Source: Methylomicrobium sp035916875
GTDB taxonomy: Bacteria > Pseudomonadota > Gammaproteobacteria > Methylococcales > Methylomonadaceae
Reading direction: 5' to 3'
Length of the DNA stretch: 64,000 nucleotides
Assembly: GCF_035916875.1 (NCBI RefSeq)
Contig: NZ_JAXUHN010000055.1
Span: 1-64,000 of the forward strand
The translations under genes were made by a program, and so were the position numbers. Below, in pieces: positions 15,295 to 25,195 of the stretch (position 1 is the first letter of the stretch; each line of letters begins with the position of its first letter). The notes under the pieces were generated by a model that had not been told where the DNA came from, ran no database searches, and was given only the letters and a program-made list of their open reading frames with translations.

Positions 15295-18200
15295 CTACAA
15301 ATCCGCGATACTTTTATGCAAATCCTGCAAGCAGTTCACACTGCCCGCATCCAGCTCACCTAAAGCATAACAGGCCGCTTTCGCGCCGGCCATCGTCGTG
15401 TAGTAATTGACCCGGTGCTGCAACGCTTCGCGGCGCATCGTGAACGAATCGGCGATCGCCTTCTTGCCCTCGGTGGTGTTGATGATCATCTGAATTTGTC
15501 CGTTTTTGATCATATCGACCGTATTCGGACGCCCCTGATTCACTTTATACACCACCTCGCAGGCAATTCCCGCCTCCTGCAACACCTTGGCGGTGCCGCC
15601 GGTCGCGACGATTTCATATTTCTTTTCGGTCAGCATGCGCGCGATCTCAGGCAATTTCGACTTGTCCGCATCGCGGATGCTGATCAATACCTTACCGCTG
15701 TGATTCAGCTTGACGCCGGTCGCGCGTTGCGACTTCGCGAACGCCTCGCCGAAGGTCTTGCCGATCCCCATCACTTCTCCGGTCGATTTCATTTCCGGCC
15801 CCAACAGCGGATCGACGCCGGGGAACTTGACGAACGGGAACACCGCTTCCTTGACCGAGAAATAGTCCGGGATGCGTTCCTCGGTTACGCCCTGCTCGGC
15901 CAGCGATTTGCCGACCATGCAGCGCGCGGCGATTTTGGCCAGCGGGTAGCCTGTCGCTTTCGACACGAACGGCGCGGTGCGCGAGGCACGCGGATTCACT
16001 TCCAGCACGTAAATATCGTTGCCCTGGATCGCGAACTGCGTATTCATCAGACCCCGGACGCCGAGCGCCTCGGCCATCGCGCGCACTTGCACGCGCAGGC
16101 GGTCCTGCAACTCCACAGGCAACTCATAAGGCGGCAAGGAACACGCCGAATCGCCCGAATGAATGCCGGCCTGCTCGATGTGCTCCATCAGGCCGCCGAT
16201 CAGCACGTTCTCGCCGTCGTAAATCGCATCGACGTCCATCTCTACCGCGTCGTCGAGGAAACGGTCGAGCAGGACCGGCGAATCGTTCGAGACGCTGACC
16301 GCCTCTTTCATGTAGCGCTGCAGGCCCTCTTCGTTGAACACGATCTCCATCGCCCGGCCGCCCAATACATAAGAAGGCCGCACGACCAGCGGATAACCCA
16401 GATCCTTCGCCGCATTCAGCGCTTGCTCGACCGAACGCGCGGTCGCATTCGGCGGCTGCTTCAGGTCCAGTCTTTCGAGCAGCTTCTGGAAGCGTTCGCG
16501 GTCTTCGGCCAAGTCGATCGAATCGGGCGAGGTACCGATGATCGGCACGCCGGCCGCTTCCAACGCACGCGCGAGTTTTAGCGGGGTCTGGCCGCCATAT
16601 TGCACGATCACGCCCTTCGGCTTTTCGATATGCACGATCTCGAGCACGTCTTCGAGCGTCAACGGCTCGAAATACAGCCGGTCAGAGGTGTCGAAATCGG
16701 TCGAAACGGTTTCCGGGTTACAGTTGACCATGATCGTCTCGTAACCGTCTTCGCGCAGCGCCATCGCCGCATGTACGCAGCAGTAGTCGAATTCGATGCC
16801 CTGTCCGATCCGGTTCGGTCCGCCGCCGAGGATGATAATCTTTTCGCGGTCCGAAACGCGCGCCTCGCATTCTTCCTCATAGGTCGAATACAGATAGGCG
16901 GTGTCGGACGAAAACTCGGCCGCGCACGAATCGATGCGCTTGAAGACCGGGCGCACGCCGAGCTTGTGGCGGACGTTGCGCACTTCCGATTCGGTCGCGC
17001 CGAGCAGTTTCGCCAGGCGCTGGTCCGAAAAGCCTTTGCGTTTCAGCCTGAACAGCTCACCTTCCTTCAATGTCGCCAAAGTCTTGGTCGCCAGCGATTT
17101 TTCGGTGGTGATCAAGTCCTCGACCTGCGCCAGAAACCATGGGTCGATCTTGCTGGCCTCGTGTACATCTTCGAAAGACATGCCGTTCCGGAACGCGTCT
17201 GCGACATAGCGCAGGCGATGCGGCCCCGGATGGCGCAATTCGCGCTGCATGTTTTCGTGCGCGTCGACTTCCTGCATGTCGATGATTTCATCGAGTCCGC
17301 TGATGCCGATTTCGAGTCCGCGCAAGGCTTTTTGCAGCGACTCCTGGAAGGTGCGGCCGATCGCCATCACCTCGCCGACCGATTTCATCTGCGTGGTCAG
17401 GCGGTCATCGGCCTGCGGAAATTTTTCAAACGTAAAGCGCGGCACCTTGGTGACCACATAATCGATCGTCGGCTCGAACGAAGCCGGAGTCTTGCCGCCG
17501 GTGATTTCGTTCTTCAGTTCGTCGAGCGTATAGCCGACCGCAAGTTTCGCGGCGACCTTCGCGATCGGAAAGCCGGTCGCTTTCGAGGCCAAGGCAGACG
17601 AACGCGACACGCGCGGATTCATCTCGATCACGATCAGCCGTCCGTTTTCGGGGTTGATCGCGACCTGCACGTTCGAGCCGCCGGTATCGACGCCGATTTC
17701 GCGCAATACCGCCACCGCGACATTCCGCAGAATCTGATATTCCTTGTCAGTCAGGGTTTGCGCGGGCGCGACCGTGATCGAATCGCCGGTATGCACACCC
17801 ATCGGGTCGAAATTTTCGATCGAGCAGACGATGATGCAGTTATCCTTCGAATCGCGCACGACTTCCATTTCGAATTCTTTCCAGCCGAGCACCGACTCTT
17901 CGATCAACAGCTCGTTGGTCGGCGACAGATCGAGTCCGCGCTCGCAGATTTCGATAAATTCCTCGCGATTATAGGCAATGCCGCCGCCGCTGCCGCCCAT
18001 CGTGAACGACGGCCGGATGATGGTCGGATAGCCGACTTCCTGCTGCGCGGCGAGCGCTTCTTCGAGCGAATGCGCGGTTTTCGATTTGGCGACTTCGAAG
18101 CCGATCTTGCGCATTGCCTGATTGAACAGTTCGCGGTCTTCGGCTTTATTGATCGCTTCCTTGCTTGCGCCGATCATCTCGACGCCGTATTTCTCGAGCA

Positions 18201-18519
18201 CGCCGTTCGCATCCAAAGCGAGCGCACAATTCAATGCGGTTTGTCCGCCCATCGTCGGCAAAATGGCGTCCGGACGTTCCTTTTCGATGATTTTCTCGAC
18301 CGTTTGCCAGTCGATCGGCTCGATATAGATCGCATCGGCCATGTCCGGATCGGTCATGATCGTGGCCGGATTCGAGTTGACCAGGATCACCCGGTAGCCT
18401 TCCTCGCGCAACGCCTTGCAGGCCTGCGTGCCGGAATAATCAAACTCGCAGGCCTGGCCGATCACGATCGGGCCCGCGCCGAGTAATAAAATCGATTTGA
18501 TGTCGGTTCTTTTTGGCAT
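15295..18519 (-). CDS. carB: Carbamoyl-phosphate synthase large subunit
   Basis: 1074 residues, full length. It makes carbamoyl phosphate from bicarbonate, ammonia (from CarA) and two ATP for arginine and pyrimidines. Two ATP-grasp halves are present. The first has LLGAGPIVIGQACEFDYSG, QTALNCAL and VIEMNPRVSRSSALASKATG. The second has ILGGGPNRIGQGIEFDYCC and VLEVNPRASRTAPFVSKATG. The C-terminal MGS-like allosteric domain (VLISIRDADKSKL ... VATGGTAKVL) is present. Preceded by carA. Confidence 0.98.
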   Translation of the reverse strand: MPKRTDIKSILLLGAGPIVIGQACEFDYSGTQACKALREEGYRVILVNSNPATIMTDPDMADAIYIEPIDWQTVEKIIEKERPDAILPTMGGQTALNCALALDANGVLEKYGVEMIGASKEAINKAEDRELFNQAMRKIGFEVAKSKTAHSLEEALAAQQEVGYPTIIRPSFTMGGSGGGIAYNREEFIEICERGLDLSPTNELLIEESVLGWKEFEMEVVRDSKDNCIIVCSIENFDPMGVHTGDSITVAPAQTLTDKEYQILRNVAVAVLREIGVDTGGSNVQVAINPENGRLIVIEMNPRVSRSSALASKATGFPIAKVAAKLAVGYTLDELKNEITGGKTPASFEPTIDYVVTKVPRFTFEKFPQADDRLTTQMKSVGEVMAIGRTFQESLQKALRGLEIGISGLDEIIDMQEVDAHENMQRELRHPGPHRLRYVADAFRNGMSFEDVHEASKIDPWFLAQVEDLITTEKSLATKTLATLKEGELFRLKRKGFSDQRLAKLLGATESEVRNVRHKLGVRPVFKRIDSCAAEFSSDTAYLYSTYEEECEARVSDREKIIILGGGPNRIGQGIEFDYCCVHAAMALREDGYETIMVNCNPETVSTDFDTSDRLYFEPLTLEDVLEIVHIEKPKGVIVQYGGQTPLKLARALEAAGVPIIGTSPDSIDLAEDRERFQKLLERLDLKQPPNATARSVEQALNAAKDLGYPLVVRPSYVLGGRAMEIVFNEEGLQRYMKEAVSVSNDSPVLLDRFLDDAVEMDVDAIYDGENVLIGGLMEHIEQAGIHSGDSACSLPPYELPVELQDRLRVQVRAMAEALGVRGLMNTQFAIQGNDIYVLEVNPRASRTAPFVSKATGYPLAKIAARCMVGKSLAEQGVTEERIPDYFSVKEAVFPFVKFPGVDPLLGPEMKSTGEVMGIGKTFGEAFAKSQRATGVKLNHSGKVLISIRDADKSKLPEIARMLTEKKYEIVATGGTAKVLQEAGIACEVVYKVNQGRPNTVDMIKNGQIQMIINTTEGKKAIADSFTMRREALQHRVNYYTTMAGAKAACYALGELDAGSVNCLQDLHKSIADL

Positions 18520-18612
18520 GGTCTCAATATAGGTATAGGGTCCAGGGTAAAAGGCACCGTCTTAAAAGAACAGACTCCTCGAAACTTGCGCCTTGTATCT
18601 TGAACCGCAAAA

Positions 18613-19743
18613 TCATTTATTCATTAATTCGATGAAGGCGTCGAACAACGACTCGACATCGTGCGGCCCCGGACTCGCTTCGGGATGACCCTGAAAGCTG
18701 AACGCGGGACAATCGGTGCGCGCAATGCCCTGCAGGCTGCCGTCGAACAGCGAATAGAAGGTCGGCTTCACGTTGGCGGGCAGACTGTCCTTATCAACCG
18801 AGAAACCGTGGTTCTGGCTGCTGATCATCACCCGCCCGGTCGCGGTTTCCTGCACCGGATGATTCGCGCCATGATGGCCGAACTTCATTTTTTCGGTTTT
18901 CGCTCCGCTCGCCAAGGCCAACAACTGATGGCCCAGGCAAATGCCGAACACCGGCGTTTGGGTCGCGAGAATTTTACGGATCGCTTCGATAGCGTAGGTG
19001 CAAGGCTCCGGGTCTCCGGGGCCGTTCGAAAGGAACACGCCATCCGGCTTCATCGCCAGCACTGTTTCTGCAGGCGTTTCGGCCGGTACAACCGTGACCC
19101 GGCAGCCGCGATTCGCGAGCAGGCGCAGAATGTTGCGCTTGATGCCGAAGTCATAGGCGACCACATGCTTGGCCGGATTTTCGGCCAGGGTGTGGCCCTT
19201 GCCGAGTTGCCAAGTGTTTTCGGTCCATTCGTAAGTCTCGGCAACCGACACGACTTTCGCCAAATCCATGCCTTTCAAGCCAGGGAAACCGTCGATCGCG
19301 GCTTTCGCGGTTTCGGCATCGACCGTTTCGCCGGCAATGATCGCTCCGCGCTGCGCGCCCCTATCGCGGAGCAGGCGGGTCAGTTTGCGCGTGTCGATAT
19401 CCGCGATCGCAACGACCTGATTGGCCTCGAGATATTGCGGCAGCGTCTGTTCGGAACGAAAATTGCTCGCCAAGGCCGGCAAATCCCGAATCACCAGACC
19501 GCTCGCAAACACGCGCGCAGACTCGTCGTCTTCGCCGTTGCAACCGGTATTGCCGATGTGCGGATAGGTCAACGTCACGATTTGTTTGGCATAGGACGGG
19601 TCGCTCAGGATTTCCTGATAACCGGTCATCGCGGTATTGAACACGACTTCGCCTACCGAACAGCCGTCGACGCCGATCGACACCCCATGAAATACTGTTC
19701 CATCCTCCAAAACCAATAAAGCGGGCCTAGTCAAACACGTCAC
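18613..19743 (-). CDS. carA: Carbamoyl-phosphate synthase small subunit (glutaminase)
   Basis: 376 residues as drawn. It hydrolyses glutamine and channels ammonia to CarB. The N-terminal CPSase domain has GYQEILSDPSYAKQIVTLTYPHIGNTG-type sequence; the class I amidotransferase domain has the nucleophile Cys in PVFGICLGHQLLALA and the His-Glu pair in FSFQGHPEASPGP. GTG 19743 has AGAGG only one base upstream, so TTG 19734 (MTRPALLVLEDG) is the better start. A terminator-like hairpin lies in the leader. Confidence 0.97.
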   Translation of the reverse strand: MTCLTRPALLVLEDGTVFHGVSIGVDGCSVGEVVFNTAMTGYQEILSDPSYAKQIVTLTYPHIGNTGCNGEDDESARVFASGLVIRDLPALASNFRSEQTLPQYLEANQVVAIADIDTRKLTRLLRDRGAQRGAIIAGETVDAETAKAAIDGFPGLKGMDLAKVVSVAETYEWTENTWQLGKGHTLAENPAKHVVAYDFGIKRNILRLLANRGCRVTVVPAETPAETVLAMKPDGVFLSNGPGDPEPCTYAIEAIRKILATQTPVFGICLGHQLLALASGAKTEKMKFGHHGANHPVQETATGRVMISSQNHGFSVDKDSLPANVKPTFYSLFDGSLQGIARTDCPAFSFQGHPEASPGPHDVESLFDAFIELMNK

Positions 19744-19757
19744 CTCTAAATGCGCAA

Positions 19758-19789
19758 AACGGGATGAATCCGTACGAACGCATCCCGTT
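19758..19789 (-). promoter_or_regulatory. Hairpin in the carA leader, possible attenuator
   Basis: AACGGGATG and CATCCCGTT form a 9-bp stem with a 14-base loop; on the minus strand it is followed by TTTT and then, within about 20 bases, the carA start. It could terminate leader transcripts or occlude the start. Pyrimidine or arginine control of carAB is well known, but this mechanism is inferred. Confidence 0.5.
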
Positions 19790-19985
19790 ATAAAAATTGA
19801 AATCGTGTCATTTTACTAAAAATAACGGGGGTTGGTCATTAACAATTTTTCCAAATAGGTGGCTTGAACTATCTTTAAGAGAGGTCTCACCGTTGCGCCG
19901 GCGCTTTCTGTCGCACGGCTGTCAGAAACGTCTACCGGCGTTATAATGCGAGAATTACATCCATGACTCTACCAAGGACAATGCC

Positions 19986-20591
19986 ATGCCCAGTATTTAT
20001 GCCGTCAAACCGGCTTTTCAAAATCTGCTGCGGCCGCTGGTGACCAAGTTGGCGCGGCTCGGCGTCACCGCAAATCAGGTCACGATCGCGGCACTGATTT
20101 TGTCGTCCACTACCGGGTTGCTGCAAATGTTTGCCGATGCGCATGCCGCGGTTTTTTTATCGTTGCCGCTGGTATTGTTTTTACGGATGGCGCTGAATGC
20201 GATCGACGGCATGCTGGCGCGTGAACATGGCATGAAATCGCCGCTGGGCGCGATTTTAAACGAACTTGGCGATGTGATCTCGGATACGGTTCTGTATCTG
20301 CCATTCGCGTTGTTGCCCGGCGTGTACGGCTGGCTTGTCGTGCTGCTAGTCATTACGGCGATCCTCAGCGAAATGACCGGCGTGATTGCGTTGCAAATCG
20401 GCGCCTCACGGCGCTATGACGGGCCGATGGGCAAAAGCGACCGTGCCTTCGTCTTTGGCGCGGCCGGCCTGGCGCTGGGGTTCGACATAAAACCCGACAC
20501 CTGGTTGAACGGCGTTATTGCCCTGATGCTTGCGCTGACCCTCTTCACCATCATTAACCGTGCCCGGCAGGCACTGAAAGAAATTGCCTAA
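19986..20591 (+). CDS. CDP-alcohol phosphatidyltransferase family membrane protein
   Basis: 201 residues, several hydrophobic segments. The CDP-alcohol phosphotransferase signature is clear at ~72-101: DGMLAREHGMKSPLGAILNE, then LGDVISD (D-G-x2-A-R-x8-G-x3-D-x3-D). It would move a phosphatidyl or similar group from a CDP-linked donor to an alcohol acceptor at the inner membrane; the acceptor is unknown. It resembles E. coli YnbA more than PgsA in context, because it is translationally coupled (TAATG) to a CdsA-like gene and a PlsC-like gene. Confidence 0.85.
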   Translation: MPSIYAVKPAFQNLLRPLVTKLARLGVTANQVTIAALILSSTTGLLQMFADAHAAVFLSLPLVLFLRMALNAIDGMLAREHGMKSPLGAILNELGDVISDTVLYLPFALLPGVYGWLVVLLVITAILSEMTGVIALQIGASRRYDGPMGKSDRAFVFGAAGLALGFDIKPDTWLNGVIALMLALTLFTIINRARQALKEIA

Positions 20592-21532
20592 TGAACTGGC
20601 CGCCCCTACCCTTCAGCATTCAAATCGCTTTTCTAAGCATCGGCATTCTGCTCGCATTGGGCAGCCTGATTTCGATCATACTGGCAAAAACCCGCCCAGA
20701 ACGAAACTATCAAGAACTGCGTCAGCGCGTCAGAACCTGGTGGCTCATCGTCGGCATTTTTGCACTGGCGGTGCTGGTCAACCGCACCATTTCGGTTGTG
20801 CTGTTCGGCTTCATCAGCTTTCTGGCCTTCAAGGAATATCTGTCGCTGATCCCGACCCGGCGCGCGGATCACCGCGTGCTGTTTTGGGCTTATCTCGCGA
20901 TTCCGATTCAGTTTTACTGGGTATGGCTGGGCTGGTACGGCATGTTCATCATCTTCATTCCGGTCTATATGTTTTTACTGCTGCCGATGCGGATGATTCT
21001 GGTCGGAGAAACCCAGGGCTTTTTGAAAGCAATCGGCACGCTTCACTGGGGCTTAATGATCACCGTGTTCACTTTGAGCCACATGGCATTCATGCTGGTG
21101 TTACCGCCAAACAAAAACCCGGTGGGGGGCGTGGCAGGGCTTTTGCTTTATCTAGTGTTTCTGACCGAAATCAACGACATTGCGCAATACATTTGGGGGA
21201 AAAGTTTCGGACGCCGGAAAATTTCACCCAAGGTCAGCCCAAATAAAACCGTAGCCGGCTTCCTGGGCGGCGTATTGACGACCACCGTGCTAGCAATCGC
21301 TCTGGCCCCCTGTCTGACGCCATTGACATACGGCGAAGGCGTAGTTGCCGGCTTGCTGATCGGCATCGCGGGATTTGTCGGCGACGTGACTATTTCGGCC
21401 CTGAAACGCGACATCGGCGTCAAAGACTCAGGCAGCATCCTGCCCGGCCACGGCGGTATCCTCGACCGCATGGATAGCCTAACCTATACCGCGCCGCTGT
21501 TCTTTCATTTCGCCTATTATCTGCACTATTGA
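20591..21532 (+). CDS. Phosphatidate cytidylyltransferase family protein (CdsA/YnbB-like)
   Basis: 313 residues with about eight hydrophobic segments. The CdsA signature lies near the C-terminus: SALKRDIGVKDSG then LPGHGGILDRMDSL. The reaction is CTP plus phosphatidic acid to CDP-diacylglycerol. The start overlaps the stop of the CDP-alcohol transferase gene and the stop is one base before the acyltransferase ATG, so the three form one translational unit. A housekeeping cdsA is expected elsewhere, next to frr/uppS, making this a parallel set as with E. coli ynbAB. Confidence 0.9.
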   Translation: MNWPPLPFSIQIAFLSIGILLALGSLISIILAKTRPERNYQELRQRVRTWWLIVGIFALAVLVNRTISVVLFGFISFLAFKEYLSLIPTRRADHRVLFWAYLAIPIQFYWVWLGWYGMFIIFIPVYMFLLLPMRMILVGETQGFLKAIGTLHWGLMITVFTLSHMAFMLVLPPNKNPVGGVAGLLLYLVFLTEINDIAQYIWGKSFGRRKISPKVSPNKTVAGFLGGVLTTTVLAIALAPCLTPLTYGEGVVAGLLIGIAGFVGDVTISALKRDIGVKDSGSILPGHGGILDRMDSLTYTAPLFFHFAYYLHY

Positions 21533-21533
21533 C

Positions 21534-22160
21534 ATGCTGCGGCTCTTGTTTCATCTTATAATCGTCAAGCCGCTGGTGTTGATCGTGCTCGGCATCAACG
21601 CCAGAAACCGGCATTTATTGCCGGCGCAAGGCCCCGCAATCCTCGTTGCGAACCACAACAGCCACCTCGATACGCTGGCGCTGATGTCGCTGTTTCCTTT
21701 GCACTTGGCAAACAAGATCCGCCCGGTCGCCGCAGCCGACTATTTTCTGAGAAATCGGTTGTTGAAATGGATTACTTTAAATGCAATCGGCATCATTCCG
21801 CTCGAACGCCATGCTTCAAACAAAACCAGTCAGTTATTGAAGCCGCTCGTCGAAGCCCTGCGGCGCGGCGACATTCTGATCCTGTTTCCCGAAGGCAGCC
21901 GCGGCGAGCCCGAAATGCTAGGCAAACTCAAAAACGGCATCGCGCACCTGATCAGCCAATGCCCGGAAACACCGGTTGTTCCGATATTTTTTCACGGTCT
22001 TGGCAAAGCGCTGCCGAAAGGCGAAATTATTTTGGTGCCTTTTATTGTCGACGCATTTGTCGGGGAGGCTTTGTATTGGGAGGAAAACCGACAGGCGTTC
22101 ATGGAAAAACTCGCCAAAAGCATGACCAAACTTCAGACGGAATTGGCACAAAGAAATTAA
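21534..22160 (+). CDS. 1-acyl-glycerol-3-phosphate acyltransferase family (PlsC-like)
   Basis: 208 residues. An N-terminal hydrophobic segment (LLFHLIIVKPLVLIVLGI) is followed by the acyltransferase motif I NHNSHLDTLAL (H-x4-D), motif III FPEGSRGEPE and motif IV VPIFFHGLGK. It would acylate lysophosphatidic acid or a related acceptor at the inner membrane. As last gene of the trio it supplies phosphatidic acid for the CdsA-like partner. Confidence 0.9.
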   Translation: MLRLLFHLIIVKPLVLIVLGINARNRHLLPAQGPAILVANHNSHLDTLALMSLFPLHLANKIRPVAAADYFLRNRLLKWITLNAIGIIPLERHASNKTSQLLKPLVEALRRGDILILFPEGSRGEPEMLGKLKNGIAHLISQCPETPVVPIFFHGLGKALPKGEIILVPFIVDAFVGEALYWEENRQAFMEKLAKSMTKLQTELAQRN

Positions 22161-22263
22161 AGAAAAAATTCTGCTTAGAAATATTAAGGGAAATGAATCT
22201 TTCCCTAAAATCCCGTTCACGAAAAGACCGATAAATCCGAGCTGTTGTTGATTTTTTGAGGTG

Positions 22264-22316
22264 CGCCGCCTTAATAAGGCGGCGACTCAATATATGAATC
22301 CGCTGTGAGCGATTCA
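22264..22316. terminator. Two hairpins between convergent plsC-like gene and secA
   Basis: CGCCGCCTTA-A-TAAGGCGGCG (22264-22284) is a perfect GC-rich hairpin, followed by TGAATC...GATTCA (22295-22316). The first is preceded by a T-run on the plus strand rather than followed by one, so it is not a textbook terminator. Their position between 3' ends supports a termination or mRNA-end role. Confidence 0.5.
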
Positions 22317-22357
22317 CATGACCAATCCTCCGGGGCAGCCGGAGATATGCGACTGTT

Positions 22358-25081
22358 TCAGTTCACCTGCCCATGACACTGTTTATACTTCTTCCCTGAA
22401 CCGCAAGGACAAGGATCATTCCGTCCGACTTTATCTCCGTAACGGACAAACGGCTGAGCGGCCAGTTGTTCGTTTTCGGCCGGATCAGGTTCCTGCTCCG
22501 AGCCATCCAGAGCCGGCGCCTCAGCATGTTCGAAATGCATTTCTTTCGGCGCCTGCGCCTGACGCTGTGCGTCAATCGCCTGGACGTCTTCTTCCTGCCT
22601 GACCTGAACCTTGCATAAAATGGTGATCACTTCGTATTTGATGTGATCGAGCAGATGCGTGAACATTTCAAACGCTTCGCGCTTGTATTCCTGTTTCGGA
22701 TCTTTTTGCGCATAACCCCGGAAATGAATGCCCTGACGCAGATAGTCCATTGCCGCCAGATGCTCCTTCCAGCTATTGTCGAGCACTTGCAGCATCACGG
22801 ATTTTTCAAAATGCTGCATGACTGCCTGGCTAATCTTCTTTTCCTTGTCCTTATGCGCCTGCTCCATCGCCTCAATGATGCGCTCGCGCAACGACTCCTC
22901 CTGCAATTTATGATCTTCGTCGAGCATTTTCTGAATCTGAATGTCGACATTGAATTCCTGTTGGATGTGCTCCTCGAGTCCCTTAATATCCCACTGCTCT
23001 TCCATCGAACGCGGCGGAATGTATTGGGTGATCACATTATTGATTACATCTTTCCGGATCGCGGTGATGATATCGGAGATTTCCTCGGCCGCCATCAGTT
23101 CATTGCGCTGCGCGTAAACGACTTTGCGCTGATCGTTCGCAACATCGTCGTAGGCCAGAATTTCCTTACGGATATCGAAGTTGCGCGCCTCGACCTTGCG
23201 CTGCGCGTTTTCGATCGCGCGGGTCACCCACGGATGCTCGATCGCTTCGCCGTTGCCCATGCCAAGTTTCGCCATCAGAGCGGCAACGCGATCGGAGGCG
23301 AAAATCCGCATCAGATCGTCTTCGAGCGCCAGATAAAAGCGCGTAGAACCCGGATCGCCCTGACGTCCGGAACGGCCTCTAAGCTGGTTGTCGATACGCC
23401 GCGATTCGTGGCGCTCCGAACCGATCACATGCAAACCGCCGCTCGCAATCACCTGATTATGGCGATCGAGCCAGGCACCGCGCGCATGCTCTTTTTCGGC
23501 GTCGGTCGCCTCGGGCCCTAATAGTTTCAATTCGGCATCAAGATTGCCGCCAAGCACGATGTCGGTACCGCGACCCGCCATGTTGGTCGCGATCGTGACC
23601 GCTCCCGGCTTGCCAGCCTGCTCGATGATATGCGCTTCGCGTTCATGCTGTTTCGCATTCAATACTTCATGCGGAATACCTTGTTTTTTCAACAAGGCGG
23701 AAAGCAACTCGGAATTTTCGATCGAGGTGGTGCCGACCAACACCGGCTGTTGTCGTTCAACACAGCGTTTAATATCATCGGCGACGGCCTGATATTTTTC
23801 CCCGGCGGTCAAATAAACCAGATCGCCCATATCCTTGCGGATCATCGGTCGGTGGGTTGGAATCACGACCACTTCGAGTCCGTAGATCTTGTTTAACTCG
23901 AACGCTTCAGTGTCGGCGGTGCCGGTCATGCCGGACAGCTTGTGATAAAGCCGGAAATAATTCTGGAAGGTGATCGAGGCCAGCGTCTGGTTTTCGCTTT
24001 GAATCGGCACATGCTCTTTCGCCTCGACCGCCTGATGCAGGCCTTCGGACCAGCGCCGGCCGGGCATGATGCGACCGGTGAACTCATCGACAATGATCAC
24101 CTGATTGCTCTGCACGATGTAATGCACGTCCTTTTTGAACAGCGCATGGGCGCGCAACGACGCGCTCAAATAATGCATCAGACGGATGTTCGATGCGTCG
24201 TAGAGACTGCTATCCTCGATCATCAGGCCGTGTTCGACCATCAACCTCTCAACGCGCTCATGGCCTTCTTCGGTAAGATGCACCTGACGCGATTTTTCAT
24301 CGACAGAATAATCCCCGGGCTGGCCTTCTTTTTCCTGTTTGGTCAGGTATGGAATAATGGCATTGGCCTTGATATAGATTTCGGAGCTTTCTTCGGAAGG
24401 CCCGGAAATGATCAACGGCGTCCGCGCCTCGTCGATCAGAATCGAATCGACCTCGTCGATAATCGCAAAATGCAGTTCGCGCTGGACTTTTTCTTCGAGG
24501 CTGAACGCCATGTTGTCGCGCAGATAATCGAAGCCGAATTCGTTGTTGGTGCCGTAAGTGATGTCGCAGGCATAGGAATGGCGGCGGGCATCATAATCCA
24601 TCTGGCTGATGATCACGCCGGTGCTCATGCCGAGAAAGCCGTACAGCCGGCCCATCCATTCGGCATCGCGGCGAGCGAGGTAATCGTTCACGGTGACCAC
24701 GTGCACGCCGCGCCCCGGCAAAGCACTCAGGTAAGCCGCCAACGTCGCCATCAGCGTTTTACCCTCACCGGTTTTCATTTCGGCGATCTTGCCGTCAAAA
24801 AGGATCATGCCGCCTATCAACTGTACGTCATAATGGCGCATGCCGAACACCCGCGACGACGCTTCCCGGACCGTCGCAAAGGCTTCCGGAAGCAGGTTGT
24901 CGAGCTTTTCGCCTTGCACAAGCCGGTCGCGAAATTCCTGTGTTTTCGCCTTTAAGGCCTCATCCGACAGCTTTTCATACTCAGAAGATAAAGCATTGAT
25001 CTTTTTGACCAATTTTCTTTTCTTTTTAACTAGCCTGTCGTTTCGGCTCCCTACTACAAATTTGACCAGCTTACCCAGCAT
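22358..25081 (-). CDS. secA: Protein translocase ATPase SecA
   Basis: 907 residues, typical gammaproteobacterial length. It drives preprotein export through SecYEG. Walker A is MKTGEGKTLMATLAAYL, DEVDSILIDEARTPLIISG gives the DEAD-type Walker B, and ATNMAGRGTDIVLGG lies in NBD2. The C-terminal zinc domain NDPCPCGSGKKYKQCHG is intact, so it should bind SecB and lipid. Monocistronic, convergent with the phospholipid trio. secG of the same machinery lies at 8793-9245. Confidence 0.98.
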   Translation of the reverse strand: MLGKLVKFVVGSRNDRLVKKKRKLVKKINALSSEYEKLSDEALKAKTQEFRDRLVQGEKLDNLLPEAFATVREASSRVFGMRHYDVQLIGGMILFDGKIAEMKTGEGKTLMATLAAYLSALPGRGVHVVTVNDYLARRDAEWMGRLYGFLGMSTGVIISQMDYDARRHSYACDITYGTNNEFGFDYLRDNMAFSLEEKVQRELHFAIIDEVDSILIDEARTPLIISGPSEESSEIYIKANAIIPYLTKQEKEGQPGDYSVDEKSRQVHLTEEGHERVERLMVEHGLMIEDSSLYDASNIRLMHYLSASLRAHALFKKDVHYIVQSNQVIIVDEFTGRIMPGRRWSEGLHQAVEAKEHVPIQSENQTLASITFQNYFRLYHKLSGMTGTADTEAFELNKIYGLEVVVIPTHRPMIRKDMGDLVYLTAGEKYQAVADDIKRCVERQQPVLVGTTSIENSELLSALLKKQGIPHEVLNAKQHEREAHIIEQAGKPGAVTIATNMAGRGTDIVLGGNLDAELKLLGPEATDAEKEHARGAWLDRHNQVIASGGLHVIGSERHESRRIDNQLRGRSGRQGDPGSTRFYLALEDDLMRIFASDRVAALMAKLGMGNGEAIEHPWVTRAIENAQRKVEARNFDIRKEILAYDDVANDQRKVVYAQRNELMAAEEISDIITAIRKDVINNVITQYIPPRSMEEQWDIKGLEEHIQQEFNVDIQIQKMLDEDHKLQEESLRERIIEAMEQAHKDKEKKISQAVMQHFEKSVMLQVLDNSWKEHLAAMDYLRQGIHFRGYAQKDPKQEYKREAFEMFTHLLDHIKYEVITILCKVQVRQEEDVQAIDAQRQAQAPKEMHFEHAEAPALDGSEQEPDPAENEQLAAQPFVRYGDKVGRNDPCPCGSGKKYKQCHGQVN

Positions 25082-25195
25082 GTTTTTTCCGAAATTTAGT
25101 AATTGTTAATCAAAAACGCCGATTATAACCGTTTTGCCGGTTTTTTTATAGCAATGCGGGATTTACCCGTCGGCAACGGCGACGATCGGCTTGCC

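Noticed and set aside
16600..18486. 628-codon open frame opposite carB
   Set aside because: It is the antisense shadow of carB, produced by high-GC codon bias; His/Arg/Phe-rich composition and no family marks.
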